Assembly (NCBI GenBank): GCA_031553415.1 | Contig: JAVBLO010000054.1 | Coordinates: forward strand, 15,631 to 79,630 | DNA length: 64,000 nucleotides | Direction: 5' to 3' | DNA from: JAIRVZ01 sp031553415 | GTDB taxonomy: Bacteria; Bacteroidota; Bacteroidia; Bacteroidales; Azobacteroidaceae | In this document: positions 9,167 through 18,707 of the stretch, piece after piece | How positions within the stretch are numbered: the stretch's first letter is position 1 | Layout: every line of letters starts with the position of its first letter | Notes under the pieces: generated by a model | Told to the model about the DNA's origin: nothing | The model's input: the letters and a program-made list of their open reading frames with translations, nothing else | The model's database searches: none | Translations under genes and position numbers: made by a program

Positions 9167-9197
9167 TTTTCTGTTTTGATTGATTATTTGAATCTTG

Positions 9198-9227
9198 CAA
9201 AAGTAGACTCTTTTTCTTACATTGCAA
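9198..9227 (-). promoter_or_regulatory. Promoter of the Ca2+ ATPase gene
   Basis: On the minus strand TTG (9225-9227) and TACTTTTG (9198-9205) are exactly 19 bp apart, the ideal spacing for the Bacteroidetes TTTG-N19-TAnnTTTG promoter. It places the transcription start near 9192, so the ATG at 9166 is the correct start. Confidence 0.75.
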
Positions 9228-9259
9228 CAAGTAAATTTTATAATTTCTGTCAAAAAAAA

Positions 9260-10624
9260 TCACAATGTAGTTTCTTTGGGTTTCAAACTTGTTAATGATT
9301 CTATTTTAATAGGATTGCCGGTTTCAATACTTTTCCGTGCTGCCACCCCAACCAAAATAGACATGGCACCTTCACGGATTCCTGCACCTTGTTTTAATGT
9401 ATCCGGCAAATTCTCACCTTTAAATAAATGTGCATGCAAAATGGGATCACCACCACCATGTCCTCCGCTTTTAGGAGGTATGCGGATTATTTGTGTTTTA
9501 CCGAAATTTTTAGTCAATTGTAAAATATCATCATCTTCCAATTCTTCCCAGGGTTGGCGTTCTTTGATCCAGGCTTCCAAACGTCCTTTCGTTCCGTTAA
9601 AAGCGATGCGGTAACCTTCATAAGGAGAATATGTGGTAAGGGAATAACTTACCTGTACTTTATTCATATAACGAATCTGGGCAGCCATTTTATCGTAAAT
9701 ATCAATATCTTTCCTGAATACACATCCATCACGGAAATAGCCATCATATTTTTCATTATCAGCATAAATCTCCATTAATCGTTTGTCTTTTGTAAGGTCA
9801 TAATAAAACTGGCATTCTTTTTTATGATTACATAAACGACAGTTTTCGCCTCTAAATTTTCCGTTTTTTCCATAAAATCCCAATGCTCCAAAAGCGAAAA
9901 CTTCTTCCGGCTCAGAGGCTATCCACCAGTTTAATAAATCGAAATGATGAGTTGACTTATGCACTAAAAGTGTTCCGCTGTTTTTGCGATAGCCATGCCA
10001 ACGGCGGAAATAATCAGCACCATGATAAACATCTAAATACCAATGGAAATCTACAGATGTAATATCCCCTATTTCACCGGCACGAAGCAATTCATAAATT
10101 TTTGCACGATGAGGAGAATAGCGGTAATTGAAAGTAACTGTTACTTTTTTACCAGTGCGAGCCTGTGCATCTATGATAGCCTGGCATTTATCTTGATCGG
10201 TGGTCATCGGTTTTTCGGTGATGACATCCACTCCGTCTTCTAATGCTTTGATTATAAATTGGTCATGAGTTGCATCTGGAGTTGTGACCATTATCACATC
10301 GGGATTCGTTTTTCTGATCATTTCATCAAAATCCGAAAATACAGGACAGTCGGTTTGGGTTATTCTTTGTGCATATTTTAACCGTCCGGGATTAGTATCA
10401 CAAAAACCAACAAAATCGATGTATTCTTTGTACCCTGTATCAACTAATTGTTTGCCCCACATACCGGTTCCCCGATGCCCGCATCCGACCATTGCATAAC
10501 GAATTTTTTTCTTTTGTTCTTTAACCATATTTTCCAATACAGTGGCAGTACTTCCCAATGCAGAATAAGCGACCATGCTCCCGGCTGCAATGCCGTTGGT
10601 TTTCAAAAAGGATCTTCTGTTCAT
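9260..10624 (-). CDS. Tat-exported Gfo/Idh/MocA-family oxidoreductase
   Basis: 454 residues with an N-terminal twin-arginine signal (MNRRSFLKTNGIAAG followed by a hydrophobic stretch). The Rossmann NAD(P)-binding fold comes next (YAMVGCGHRGTGMWGKQL, residues about 43-60), then the family motif TEKPMTTD (Lys of the EKP motif). A cysteine cluster C-x2-C-x5-C (CRLCNHKKEC) could bind metal. Periplasmic Gfo/Idh proteins with Tat signals are common in Bacteroidetes and act on sugars or glycosides. Some relatives (GH109) are NAD-dependent N-acetylgalactosaminidases, but the substrate here cannot be assigned. Export in folded form with its cofactor fits the tatAC genes in the same window. Confidence 0.9.
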   Translation of the reverse strand: MNRRSFLKTNGIAAGSMVAYSALGSTATVLENMVKEQKKKIRYAMVGCGHRGTGMWGKQLVDTGYKEYIDFVGFCDTNPGRLKYAQRITQTDCPVFSDFDEMIRKTNPDVIMVTTPDATHDQFIIKALEDGVDVITEKPMTTDQDKCQAIIDAQARTGKKVTVTFNYRYSPHRAKIYELLRAGEIGDITSVDFHWYLDVYHGADYFRRWHGYRKNSGTLLVHKSTHHFDLLNWWIASEPEEVFAFGALGFYGKNGKFRGENCRLCNHKKECQFYYDLTKDKRLMEIYADNEKYDGYFRDGCVFRKDIDIYDKMAAQIRYMNKVQVSYSLTTYSPYEGYRIAFNGTKGRLEAWIKERQPWEELEDDDILQLTKNFGKTQIIRIPPKSGGHGGGDPILHAHLFKGENLPDTLKQGAGIREGAMSILVGVAARKSIETGNPIKIESLTSLKPKETTL

Positions 10625-10651
10625 AATTTTATTTTTGTTTTCAAGGTTGAA

Positions 10652-10756
10652 TCATTTGGAGGAATAAGTTATAAAGTCTTTTTCAAATGCAGGAAAGCCT
10701 CCAGGATAGGAACTATCTAAAGCTTCATAACTGGTTTTTCCTTTATTAAATGTCAT
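10652..10756 (-). pseudogene. 34-codon ORF upstream of the Gfo/Idh gene, small protein or gene remnant
   Basis: An ATG-started frame (MTFNKGKTSYEALDSSYPGG, then FPAFEKDFITYSSK) ends 27 bp upstream of the Gfo/Idh start and is co-directional with it. The composition is protein-like rather than AT-driven noise: it has a PGGFPAF stretch. No -7 box was found directly upstream. I do not recognise it. It may be the tail of a decayed gene or a small coding leader. Apart from this ORF, the 10625-10906 gap shows nothing recognisable. Confidence 0.3.
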
Positions 10757-10906
10757 TAATTATAGTGATCAATGTTTTTTAACGAAATCATACAGTAAGC
10801 TAACGCATAACCATAACTATCTTGTGTAATACCAGTTTATTTATCTTGTTGCTTTTCTTTGTTCTTCTCATATTTTTTTTCTCTTTATTGCTCATTTCCT
10901 GAGTTA

Positions 10907-11302
10907 TCAAATGCTCATTAATTTCTCAGGTATGATAATTTTTTCTTCCAGTTTCACATCTCCTGATAGCGTATGGAACACGGGCACCAGGTGGCTATAC
11001 TTACTTCCGGTTTCTGAATTTTTGACTTTATTTTTATTCAGATAATAAACGGCAAAAGCAACTCGTTTAAGAAGCGTTTCTCTTGTAGTGATTGCAATAG
11101 GCTGCCCCAATTCAACATAATCACCCGGATAGACCAGAGATTCCCCAAACCGGGAATATTCGGAAAAACTATTATCTTTATGGCATATAATAATTCTCTT
11201 ATTGGTGTTATTATTTTTGCTTGTCTGGTCTGTTAATTCTTCATCACAGACACGTCCTTCCCAGCATGCATAAATAGTACCCGCATGAGAAAATTTCTTC
11301 AT
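10907..11302 (-). CDS. Small protein resembling a degenerate LytM/M23 domain
   Basis: 131 residues from the ATG at 11302. A TTG nine bases further upstream is less likely, given the -7 box at 11326-11333. There is no signal peptide. Residues about 45-100 resemble the M23 (LytM) beta-sheet core: RIIICHKDNSFSEYSRF, then VYPGDYVELGQPIAI, matching the family pattern of an H-containing strand, a Y.HL-like turn and GD.V..GQ.IA. The zinc ligands are missing: there is no HxxxD and the position of the C-terminal HxH reads FAVYYLN. So it is probably not an active peptidase. The function is unknown. It is divergent from sbcC. Confidence 0.65.
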   Translation of the reverse strand: MKKFSHAGTIYACWEGRVCDEELTDQTSKNNNTNKRIIICHKDNSFSEYSRFGESLVYPGDYVELGQPIAITTRETLLKRVAFAVYYLNKNKVKNSETGSKYSHLVPVFHTLSGDVKLEEKIIIPEKLMSI

Positions 11303-11325
11303 GGTGCGCAATATAATGTGAAATG

Positions 11326-11333
11326 CAAATATA
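11326..11333 (-). promoter_or_regulatory. -7 box of the LytM-like gene
   Basis: TATATTTG on the minus strand, 23 bp upstream of the chosen ATG. It is divergent from the sbcC -7 box 19 bp away. Confidence 0.5.
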
Positions 11334-11352
11334 ACTATTTTAATGAATTTAC

Positions 11353-11360
11353 TACTTTTG
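11353..11360 (+). promoter_or_regulatory. -7 box of sbcC
   Basis: TACTTTTG matching TAnnTTTG, 27 bp upstream of the sbcC ATG. No TTTG at the expected -33 position. Confidence 0.55.
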
Positions 11361-11387
11361 TACTAAAGATTTCAATCCATCGATTCA

Positions 11388-14300
11388 ATGAAAATTCTCA
11401 GCATCAGATTCCAAAATATAAATTCATTAAAAGGCGTTCATGAAATCAGGTTCGACCGGGAACCTTTTTTAAGCAGCCCACTCTTTGCCATTACCGGACC
11501 AACGGGAGCCGGAAAAACATCTATCCTGGATGCCATTACAATTGCCCTTTATGGACGTGTACACCGGCATGATAAAGATGCTTACGAAAGCATGACACGG
11601 CATACTTCCGAATCTTATTCTGAAGTAGAATTTGAAGCAAACGGTGTTATTTTCCGTTCCAAATGGTCAATCAGGAGAAGCCGGGGAAAAACAGACGGTG
11701 CATTACAGACTCCCAAAATGGAATTGAGTGATGCCTCTACAGGCAAAATCATTGTCAGCCATCCGTTAAGTTCTGTGCAACAAGCGATTATTGAAAAATG
11801 TGGTTTGGATTACAGCCAATTCTTGCGTTCGGTGATACTTTCCCAAGGTGATTTCACCCGTTTCCTGAAAGCAAATGAAAGTGAACGAAGTGAGTTACTC
11901 GAACGAATTACCGACACGGGCATTTATTCCGAAATATCAAAATTTGTCTACCAGAAGTCAAAAGAAGAAGAGCAAAAATTAACCGTTTTATCATCCAAAT
12001 TATCAGATGTCAAACTTTTGTCGGAAGAAGAATCCCAACTGCTGCAAACATCCCTTTCCGGGATAACCAAACAGGAAAAAAGCAAATCGGAAGAGCGAAA
12101 ATTGTCTGAAATTCAATTAAATTGGATTGAAAAAACAACCGGACTCGAAGAAAAGAAAATCCGGTTGCAATCGGAATATGATTCGGTTATCACATTTATC
12201 AATGATAACCAATCTTCATTTGAAAAACTCGGAAGACATCAGAAAGCTATCAAACATCGCCCTGAATTACAACTTTTTGAATCTATGGAAAAACAATTAC
12301 TTGATATCCAGCAGAAGGAGGAAGAAACAAAAGCGAGTATCCCCCAACTGAATCAAGATGTCGAAAAACTAACAATTCAAAGTTCGGAAACTGATATTGT
12401 ACTGATTTCTTCAGAGAAAGAATATAAGCAACTGAATCCTCTTTGGAGCGAAGTGGAAAAAAAAGATTTGCTGATTGAAAACAAACGACAATACATAATT
12501 AATGAAGAAAAGAAATACCAATCCATTTTCCTTGAAATTGAAGAAAGCAAAAAGGAGGAGAAAGACAAGAAACAATTGAGTGAAGATGTAAAATCTAAAA
12601 TTAAAAAATCAGATGAAGCGCTTCAAATCCTCTTGAAGCAATACGGTGATTTATTGGCTGGAAAATCTATTGAGGAGCTGGAAGCTGAAGCTTCTCAACT
12701 TCCCCTGCTAATCAATATCTGTGAGCGGCAAGCCGAACTTGCACTAAAAATCAAATCGCATCAGGTACAGATTTTACAGTTGGATACACAAGAGAAAAAA
12801 TTGGATACACAACTGCAACATGAACAGGAAAAGCTTCCTTCATTACAAAACGACATACAAAATACAGAAACATTATTGTCTGTTCTACAGCAAAACGTGG
12901 AACTACAATTGCGTATCCAAAATTATGAAGAAGCCCGAAAAAACCTGAGACCCGATGAAACTTGTCCTTTGTGCGGTTCTGTTCATCATCCGTTTGTGGA
13001 AAATAATTACCAGGATTCATACGATGGAACAAAACAGCAACGTGATTTGAAACAATCAGAATTAAACCAGTTGAATAAATCCCTGAATGAAACCAACTCA
13101 AACATCAGGGCATGGAAAGTACAATGGGAAGAAGCTGTTAAACGGAAAAAACAGTTAAGCGGAGAAAAAGATGATTTTACTGTTGCTTTCAATCTAAACA
13201 ACGAAAAATTGCCTAAACCATTGGATATTGAAAACGAAGGCATTATACAAAAAATTATTGCAAATAAAAAAGAATTCCTGTCGGATTTAATGAAACTAAT
13301 TCAATCTATCAAGAATATCGAAAAACAGGTAAAAACGATAGAACTGGAATCAGGGAAATTGAGGGAAACTGTTATTAAAACCGACAGCGATATAGAAAAT
13401 ATCCAAAAGAACCTGCACGAAAAGGAAGAAAGTTACAACCAATTGCGACAAACGTTAGAATTGGAACAAAAGCAACTGGATACTTTCATCACTGAACGGT
13501 TTAAAATATTTGGAAATAAACAGGTACAAGCAGAAAGGACACAATTTGAAACCAATCTCGAACAGAAAAAGAATCTGGCCGGACAATTACAAAAACAATT
13601 AATGGCCCAAAAACAATTGTTGGAAATCTCCAAAAGCCGGTTGAAAGATTTGGAAAGTGATTCCAAACAAACTTCTATAAAACTTCAATCGTTGAAAAAT
13701 AAATTGCTTTCCCAATTGCAAGCAGATAAAATCGATTCGATCGAAGCGCTTAAACGAGATTTCCTGATAGACTCCGAATATGAAAAATTATTTCAATTAC
13801 AACAGTCGTCCGAAAAGAAAAAAACTGAGATTCAAAGGCTTATCCAAGAAAACAATTCCGAATTATCACTCGAAAAAGAAAAAAAGCTGACAGAAGAAGA
13901 TAAAGATACTTTGAATGAAAAAATTAAATCAGTTCTTGTGGAAATATCGCAACTAAATCAGGAAATTGGTCGTATCAAAGAAATACTTAACAAAGATGAA
14001 ACTTGTAAAACGCAATTCAAAGAGTTTGCCGAAGCAATTGAAAAACAAAAATCAGAATTCAGCCGCTGGGAAAAATTGTCCAAGCTAATCGGCTCGGCCG
14101 ATGGAAAGAAATTCAGCCGTTTTGCTCAAGGGCTCACATTAGTCCGTCTTACAGACTTGGCCAATCGTCACTTATCTCGTCTGACCAACCGCTATAAAAT
14201 ACTGAAAACTCCTTCAGCCGATTTGGAACTGGAAATTATCGACAGTTACCAGGCTGATGTTGTCCGCCCGATGAATACGCTTTCCGGTGGTGAAAGTTTT

Positions 14301-14567
14301 TTAGTCAGTTTGGCTTTAGCCTTGGGATTATCTGAATTGGCCAGCCACAAAACGCAAATCAATTCCCTGTTTATTGATGAAGGCTTCGGGACACTTGATT
14401 CCGAAACGCTGGATATTGCCATTAATGCCTTGGAAAATTTGCAGGCGAATGGAAAATCAATCGGAGTTATTTCGCATGTCGAAGTGCTGAAAGAACGGAT
14501 CGGCACACAAATCCAGGTAGAGAAATATTCGGGAGGATATAGCTCACTAAAAATTGTATCTCCCTGA
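11388..14567 (+). CDS. sbcC: Exonuclease subunit SbcC (Rad50-like ATPase)
   Basis: 1059 residues, normal for the family. Walker A is GPTGAGKT (residues 37-44). A long coiled coil of about residues 170-900 is broken by a zinc hook, CPLC (526-529), in TCPLCGSVHHPF. The ABC signature LSGGE (965-969) and Walker B SLFIDEGFGTLD (Asp997, Glu998) complete the ATPase head. SbcC works with the nuclease SbcD to cut hairpins and DNA ends. sbcD normally precedes and overlaps sbcC, but here the neighbour is a divergent unrelated gene, so the partner must be encoded elsewhere. The gene has its own -7 box. Confidence 0.95.
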   Translation: MKILSIRFQNINSLKGVHEIRFDREPFLSSPLFAITGPTGAGKTSILDAITIALYGRVHRHDKDAYESMTRHTSESYSEVEFEANGVIFRSKWSIRRSRGKTDGALQTPKMELSDASTGKIIVSHPLSSVQQAIIEKCGLDYSQFLRSVILSQGDFTRFLKANESERSELLERITDTGIYSEISKFVYQKSKEEEQKLTVLSSKLSDVKLLSEEESQLLQTSLSGITKQEKSKSEERKLSEIQLNWIEKTTGLEEKKIRLQSEYDSVITFINDNQSSFEKLGRHQKAIKHRPELQLFESMEKQLLDIQQKEEETKASIPQLNQDVEKLTIQSSETDIVLISSEKEYKQLNPLWSEVEKKDLLIENKRQYIINEEKKYQSIFLEIEESKKEEKDKKQLSEDVKSKIKKSDEALQILLKQYGDLLAGKSIEELEAEASQLPLLINICERQAELALKIKSHQVQILQLDTQEKKLDTQLQHEQEKLPSLQNDIQNTETLLSVLQQNVELQLRIQNYEEARKNLRPDETCPLCGSVHHPFVENNYQDSYDGTKQQRDLKQSELNQLNKSLNETNSNIRAWKVQWEEAVKRKKQLSGEKDDFTVAFNLNNEKLPKPLDIENEGIIQKIIANKKEFLSDLMKLIQSIKNIEKQVKTIELESGKLRETVIKTDSDIENIQKNLHEKEESYNQLRQTLELEQKQLDTFITERFKIFGNKQVQAERTQFETNLEQKKNLAGQLQKQLMAQKQLLEISKSRLKDLESDSKQTSIKLQSLKNKLLSQLQADKIDSIEALKRDFLIDSEYEKLFQLQQSSEKKKTEIQRLIQENNSELSLEKEKKLTEEDKDTLNEKIKSVLVEISQLNQEIGRIKEILNKDETCKTQFKEFAEAIEKQKSEFSRWEKLSKLIGSADGKKFSRFAQGLTLVRLTDLANRHLSRLTNRYKILKTPSADLELEIIDSYQADVVRPMNTLSGGESFLVSLALALGLSELASHKTQINSLFIDEGFGTLDSETLDIAINALENLQANGKSIGVISHVEVLKERIGTQIQVEKYSGGYSSLKIVSP

Positions 14568-14669
14568 ATAATTTTCAAACAAACCAACCATATTATTTCT
14601 ACTTTAATTCTACTTTAACAGATTCAAATAGAGCCCGAATGAAAGCTTTAACAAAAAGCCAAGACAGCT

Positions 14670-16556
14670 TCAAAAATAACCGGCTTCCATTAGTCCGATA
14701 AAACCTAATAATGCCCCCCAATGATAAAATTTGTCGCTGCGTCCGGCGTCATCCCCTGCACCAGTAACCGAGTTATAATTTTCAAAAACATAACCGTTGC
14801 TTACCCAGCTTTTGAGCAACAGGTTTTTCGATTTTTCGGATAAGGATTTCCGCACATCTGTTAAATCATAATTTCTCAATCCTAAATAAACAAGAAAATT
14901 CAAGGGCGCCCATATTCTTCCCCGCCAATAAATATTATCTTTGAATGCAGGGTCGTTCCGCGGAGTTGCCGGGATGACCCATTCTCCCCAAAATTCTTCA
15001 GGATTCAAGAGATGTTCGTTTACCATTCGCAAGGCTTGCTCCTGCGTTGGAGCTTTTGCTAATAAGGGATAAAAATTAGTGGGAGAAGTGCGGGGATTAA
15101 GCTGCCCGGTGTCGGTATGGCGATTATGGTACAAACCTTTTGTTTCATCCCAGGTGATACCTAAGCGCCGGCGGTATTGTTTGGCTCTTTCGCGCAATTC
15201 TTTTGCCTCTTTTTTGTGTCCCAATTCCTGAGCTATATCAGCCAGATAATCGCAATCCATAATATACAACGACGACAGCCCTACATCGTTCAAAAGCATC
15301 ATGCTCCTTGATTTATCAAACTTTATTTTATCATACATCGGCGAATTATCCAAACCCGATTCGAGAGCTGCACAGTAAAGTTCGTTCACTCCCCCGCTTT
15401 CCCGTGCGTGATAAGTCACTTTTTCATAGGTATTGCTGCCCCAGCACAATAGACCATCGATATTCCGGTTTTTGTCCCACCAACGGTTCCAGACAAGTAA
15501 TTCATTATAAACCAATTCGAGAAGCCATTTTTCCTTGTATTTCTGATAAATACTCCACACAGCCATAGAACCGACCGGCGGTTGCGAACGATCGCGCGAT
15601 TTCAAATCATTGCCCGAATAGAAGTTCGGAACAAATCCCTGCTCGGTAATGGATTTTGTGATTTCCACCACATTGGCGTATGCCAGTTCTTTATTGTCAG
15701 TTGCCAGCATCATTCCGGCAAAATAAGTATCCCAGCAGAACAGCACAAAACCACCGAATTCGGGATGGTGACTCCAATTGACATTCCAGTTGCGGCACAC
15801 GGGTGTAATTACTTTGCGGATGGAAGGGTCGTAAATATTATCCCACGACAAAACGCTTTGCATGGCGTTATACTGCTCGTAATAGCTACCGTATTTCGCC
15901 TGGTTTCCGGCAACAAAAGCGGCGGCTTTTTCCTGAATAAACTTTTGTACTTCTCCAAGACTCATATCTTGTCCGCAACAGATCGCAACAGGTTCGTTTG
16001 CAGACATAACGATTTCTTTATCATCGTTTCCAACAAACTCTCCCTGCAACGTTACAGGAATATGGATGTTGAAACCGTGGGGTGAAATGCTGAATTTCCG
16101 TTCGTCCATCACGATTTTGTTAGCCCGCTGCCAGAGGCTTTTCGGCACAATGTGCAGGCGACCGCCTTTCCGGTTGTCGGCTAATGGCGTGATAAGAATA
16201 AAATTTTTCAATCCTTCAGAGGCTGTTTGTACACGCAGACACAGCCCGTTCCAGAACAGCGAAATATCCGTATAGCTGCCATCATAAGCGTGATGAGCAG
16301 GGAACATGGTTGGGGAGCCTCCAATGCGGAAAGTATTGATGCGGTTACCTTCGCTATCGCTCAAATTCAAGTCGATAGCTGCGCCGTATGGCATCAAGAC
16401 CTGTGTCAGTACACTGCGGGTGTCCCAAGTGTTCCAACCTGTTGCCAGTTTTTTTTGCAACTGCTCATACCTTTCTTCCGGAGTGGTTTGAGCATGAATA
16501 ATTGAAAATTGGAAACTGAAAATAAATAACGATAAAATAAATAGTATGTCTTTCAT
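14670..16556 (-). CDS. Secreted GH63/GH37-like (alpha/alpha)6-barrel glycoside hydrolase
   Basis: 628 residues with a signal peptide (residues 1-22, ending IIHAQ). The catalytic (alpha/alpha)6 toroid of the GH63/mannosylglycerate-hydrolase/trehalase clan is recognised by ELYCAALESGLDNSPMYD, in which Asp403 is the likely general acid, and by YWRGRIWAPLNFLVYLGL. FCWDTYFAGMMLA also fits. The enzyme should invert an alpha-linked sugar residue in the periplasm or at the surface. The substrate is not predictable. It is the last gene of the SusCD operon, 10 bp downstream of the GH43 gene, and has no T9SS C-terminal domain. Convergent with sbcC; the 14568-14669 gap shows no strong terminator. Confidence 0.85.
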   Translation of the reverse strand: MKDILFILSLFIFSFQFSIIHAQTTPEERYEQLQKKLATGWNTWDTRSVLTQVLMPYGAAIDLNLSDSEGNRINTFRIGGSPTMFPAHHAYDGSYTDISLFWNGLCLRVQTASEGLKNFILITPLADNRKGGRLHIVPKSLWQRANKIVMDERKFSISPHGFNIHIPVTLQGEFVGNDDKEIVMSANEPVAICCGQDMSLGEVQKFIQEKAAAFVAGNQAKYGSYYEQYNAMQSVLSWDNIYDPSIRKVITPVCRNWNVNWSHHPEFGGFVLFCWDTYFAGMMLATDNKELAYANVVEITKSITEQGFVPNFYSGNDLKSRDRSQPPVGSMAVWSIYQKYKEKWLLELVYNELLVWNRWWDKNRNIDGLLCWGSNTYEKVTYHARESGGVNELYCAALESGLDNSPMYDKIKFDKSRSMMLLNDVGLSSLYIMDCDYLADIAQELGHKKEAKELRERAKQYRRRLGITWDETKGLYHNRHTDTGQLNPRTSPTNFYPLLAKAPTQEQALRMVNEHLLNPEEFWGEWVIPATPRNDPAFKDNIYWRGRIWAPLNFLVYLGLRNYDLTDVRKSLSEKSKNLLLKSWVSNGYVFENYNSVTGAGDDAGRSDKFYHWGALLGFIGLMEAGYF

Positions 16557-16566
16557 GGGGTGGTAT

Positions 16567-18693
16567 CTAAATAATTACCATTTTTTTTGTTGCAAAAAAA
16601 CTTGCCGATGTTACTGACAACATATACAAACCGCTTGGGATGCGATCTGTGGAAAGTTGAATTTTACAACTTCCACTGTTGGCCTGTAACAGTTCCGTTT
16701 TACAAACCCTACCCTGTATGTCGATTATTTGCACAGACACCGGTGAAGCATCTTTTGTAACAAAACCGACAGTGATGAAAGAATTGCTCGCGGCGGGTAC
16801 CGGATATATTTCTAAAGAAACTTTTTCCGATTGTGGCTTGTCTACCGCTGAAGCTTTATATTCATCCCAGGTAAACTTTTCCCAACCGCCAAAGTCGTAA
16901 CGGTTGCAGTTCATTGCTTTAGTTCCGTTTTCGGAGCAAACCACGGCATTTGTCCGGAAACTTTTCAGTCCGAACATCTTGCTGTTGTTTTGTAGGTTGT
17001 GCCATAAGAATTTGGTCACAGCAGTACGGTTACTTGCGGTCAAAGCCATTGAATTTTTGACTGAAGTAGTGGAGATATATTGTCCGTTTGCAGCTTTCAA
17101 CTCAATAAAATCTCCATTCTGCTCAACGGTAAAAATGCAATTGGGAGTGATGGCCGGACTGTTGCAAATTACCTGGTTTTGCGAATCGAAAGTTACATAG
17201 TTTGTTCCGTTTTTAATGGTAATTTGTTTCCCTACAGGGATATCTGGTAAGGCAAAGCTAATAACAAACCCGGCAAAATTGAATCCTTCTTCTTCCATAT
17301 AAAAACGGAAAACATGGGTTCCTTGTGTCAGGGCAATATTTGATACAGAAAAAGTTGTCCATGTCTGAAAACTGCCGGTTTTAGGGATACTGATGCTGCC
17401 GGTTTTGTCTACGCCATCGACTTTCACATGAAACTTACCGTTACCCTGCGGCGATGACATGCGAAATTCGAATTTGTAAGTTGTTGTTGTGGGAACGTTC
17501 AGATGATAGTCGAGCCATTCGCCTGCCTTGATACTGAAAATATTGGCGTTGCCGTCCGAACAGGGTTCAATGTCCACACCATCGTGCCTGTAGATTTCAC
17601 CTTCGTTAATATCATCGGTGTCGTGATAAGTAATTTCCTCTCCGCCGGTGGTGTAATTTTCCGCCAGGAAAGTATTGGGAATATTTTTCACACCAATCAC
17701 AGGGTCGGGTGCGCTCATTCCTGTCTGATAAACGCGCTGGATTGTTCCATCTTCGTTGTAGAAAAGTTTGTCCACGCAAATGGAGCGAGCTGCTCCCTTA
17801 TAATTTTTACCTGCAGAAAGCACATTGTTGTGGTAAAAAGCATACCATTGTCCTTTGTATTCCACTATCGATCCATGATTGGTGCCTTCGGTTGTTCCAC
17901 CAAGGTACACTCCACGCGAAGTCCAGGGTCCTAACGGGCTGTTGCTTGTAGCATATTGCAGACGGTTTTTCGTATAACCGTTTGAAAAATTATCAGCGTA
18001 TGACAAATAATAAATCCCGTTACGCTTATGTACCCATGCTGCTTCGTGAAAATCCTGCAAGCCGGTCATTTGCGTAAGCCCGCTCTCTAATTCTATCATA
18101 TTTTCTTTCAATTTTCCCGCCATGCACTTCCCACCGCCGCCATAGTAAAAATATGTCTGTCCGTCATCGTCAACAAAAACAGCAGGGTCAATCATGGCGT
18201 GCTGGTCACCCGGAAGTTCGAGATAGTTTGGCAACACTGTAAAGTTCGCAGCTGGTTCGCTACTTGTAGCAATCCCGACTTTCCAGGTATTGTTCCAATC
18301 CGTGCCGCTTGGGTGTGGAAAATAGAAATAGTAGGTGCCGTTTTTATAAGCACAGTCGGGCGCCCACATAAAACCACCTTCGGGTCGCCCCCAAGGTACT
18401 TGAGATGAGCGGAGAATTTCACCGTGATCCACCCAATTCACCATATCGTCAGTAGAAAATACATGGTACTGATCCATCAAATCACAACTTTTCGGAGGAG
18501 CAATATCATGTGAAGGATACACATACAACCGCCCGTCAGACCAAACGTGTGCCGAAGGGTCGGCTGTGTAAATAGTATCTCCATTTGCATCGAAACGGAT
18601 GAAAGGATTCTCTGCCATACTTTGCGCAGACAAAAACAAACCCTTTACCAAAAAAAAAGAGAGTAAACAAATAAATTTGAATATATGTTTCAT
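16567..18693 (-). CDS. GH43 glycosidase with CBM6, beta-trefoil-like domain and T9SS sorting tail
   Basis: 708 residues from the ATG at 18693. A longer frame would start with TTG inside the hairpin 18708-18766 and is rejected. Signal peptide 1-23. The five-bladed GH43 propeller has its catalytic triad in place: Asp45 (TADPSAHVW), Asp169 (MIDPAVFVDDDG) and Glu217 (FHEAAWVHK). A CBM6 (about 345-490, AENYTTGGEEI, GEWLDYHLNVP) and a fascin/ricin-like trefoil (about 490-620) follow. The tail (635-708) is a Por/T9SS type-A sorting domain (DIQGRVCKTELL, IPSGLYMLSV). GH43 enzymes cleave arabino- or xylo-glycosides; the linkage is not predictable. It should be surface-anchored through T9SS. Confidence 0.92.
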   Translation of the reverse strand: MKHIFKFICLLSFFLVKGLFLSAQSMAENPFIRFDANGDTIYTADPSAHVWSDGRLYVYPSHDIAPPKSCDLMDQYHVFSTDDMVNWVDHGEILRSSQVPWGRPEGGFMWAPDCAYKNGTYYFYFPHPSGTDWNNTWKVGIATSSEPAANFTVLPNYLELPGDQHAMIDPAVFVDDDGQTYFYYGGGGKCMAGKLKENMIELESGLTQMTGLQDFHEAAWVHKRNGIYYLSYADNFSNGYTKNRLQYATSNSPLGPWTSRGVYLGGTTEGTNHGSIVEYKGQWYAFYHNNVLSAGKNYKGAARSICVDKLFYNEDGTIQRVYQTGMSAPDPVIGVKNIPNTFLAENYTTGGEEITYHDTDDINEGEIYRHDGVDIEPCSDGNANIFSIKAGEWLDYHLNVPTTTTYKFEFRMSSPQGNGKFHVKVDGVDKTGSISIPKTGSFQTWTTFSVSNIALTQGTHVFRFYMEEEGFNFAGFVISFALPDIPVGKQITIKNGTNYVTFDSQNQVICNSPAITPNCIFTVEQNGDFIELKAANGQYISTTSVKNSMALTASNRTAVTKFLWHNLQNNSKMFGLKSFRTNAVVCSENGTKAMNCNRYDFGGWEKFTWDEYKASAVDKPQSEKVSLEIYPVPAASNSFITVGFVTKDASPVSVQIIDIQGRVCKTELLQANSGSCKIQLSTDRIPSGLYMLSVTSASFFATKKMVII

Positions 18694-18707
18694 GGAATAA
18701 ATATTAA

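Noticed and set aside
9167..9253. 29-codon N-terminal extension of the Ca2+ ATPase frame
   Set aside because: It would begin upstream of a TTG-N19-TACTTTTG promoter (9198-9227) and has no family similarity; the ATG at 9166 is the start.
15582..16085. 167-codon plus-strand frame opposite the GH63-like gene
   Set aside because: Antisense shadow; no promoter and no protein-like motifs.
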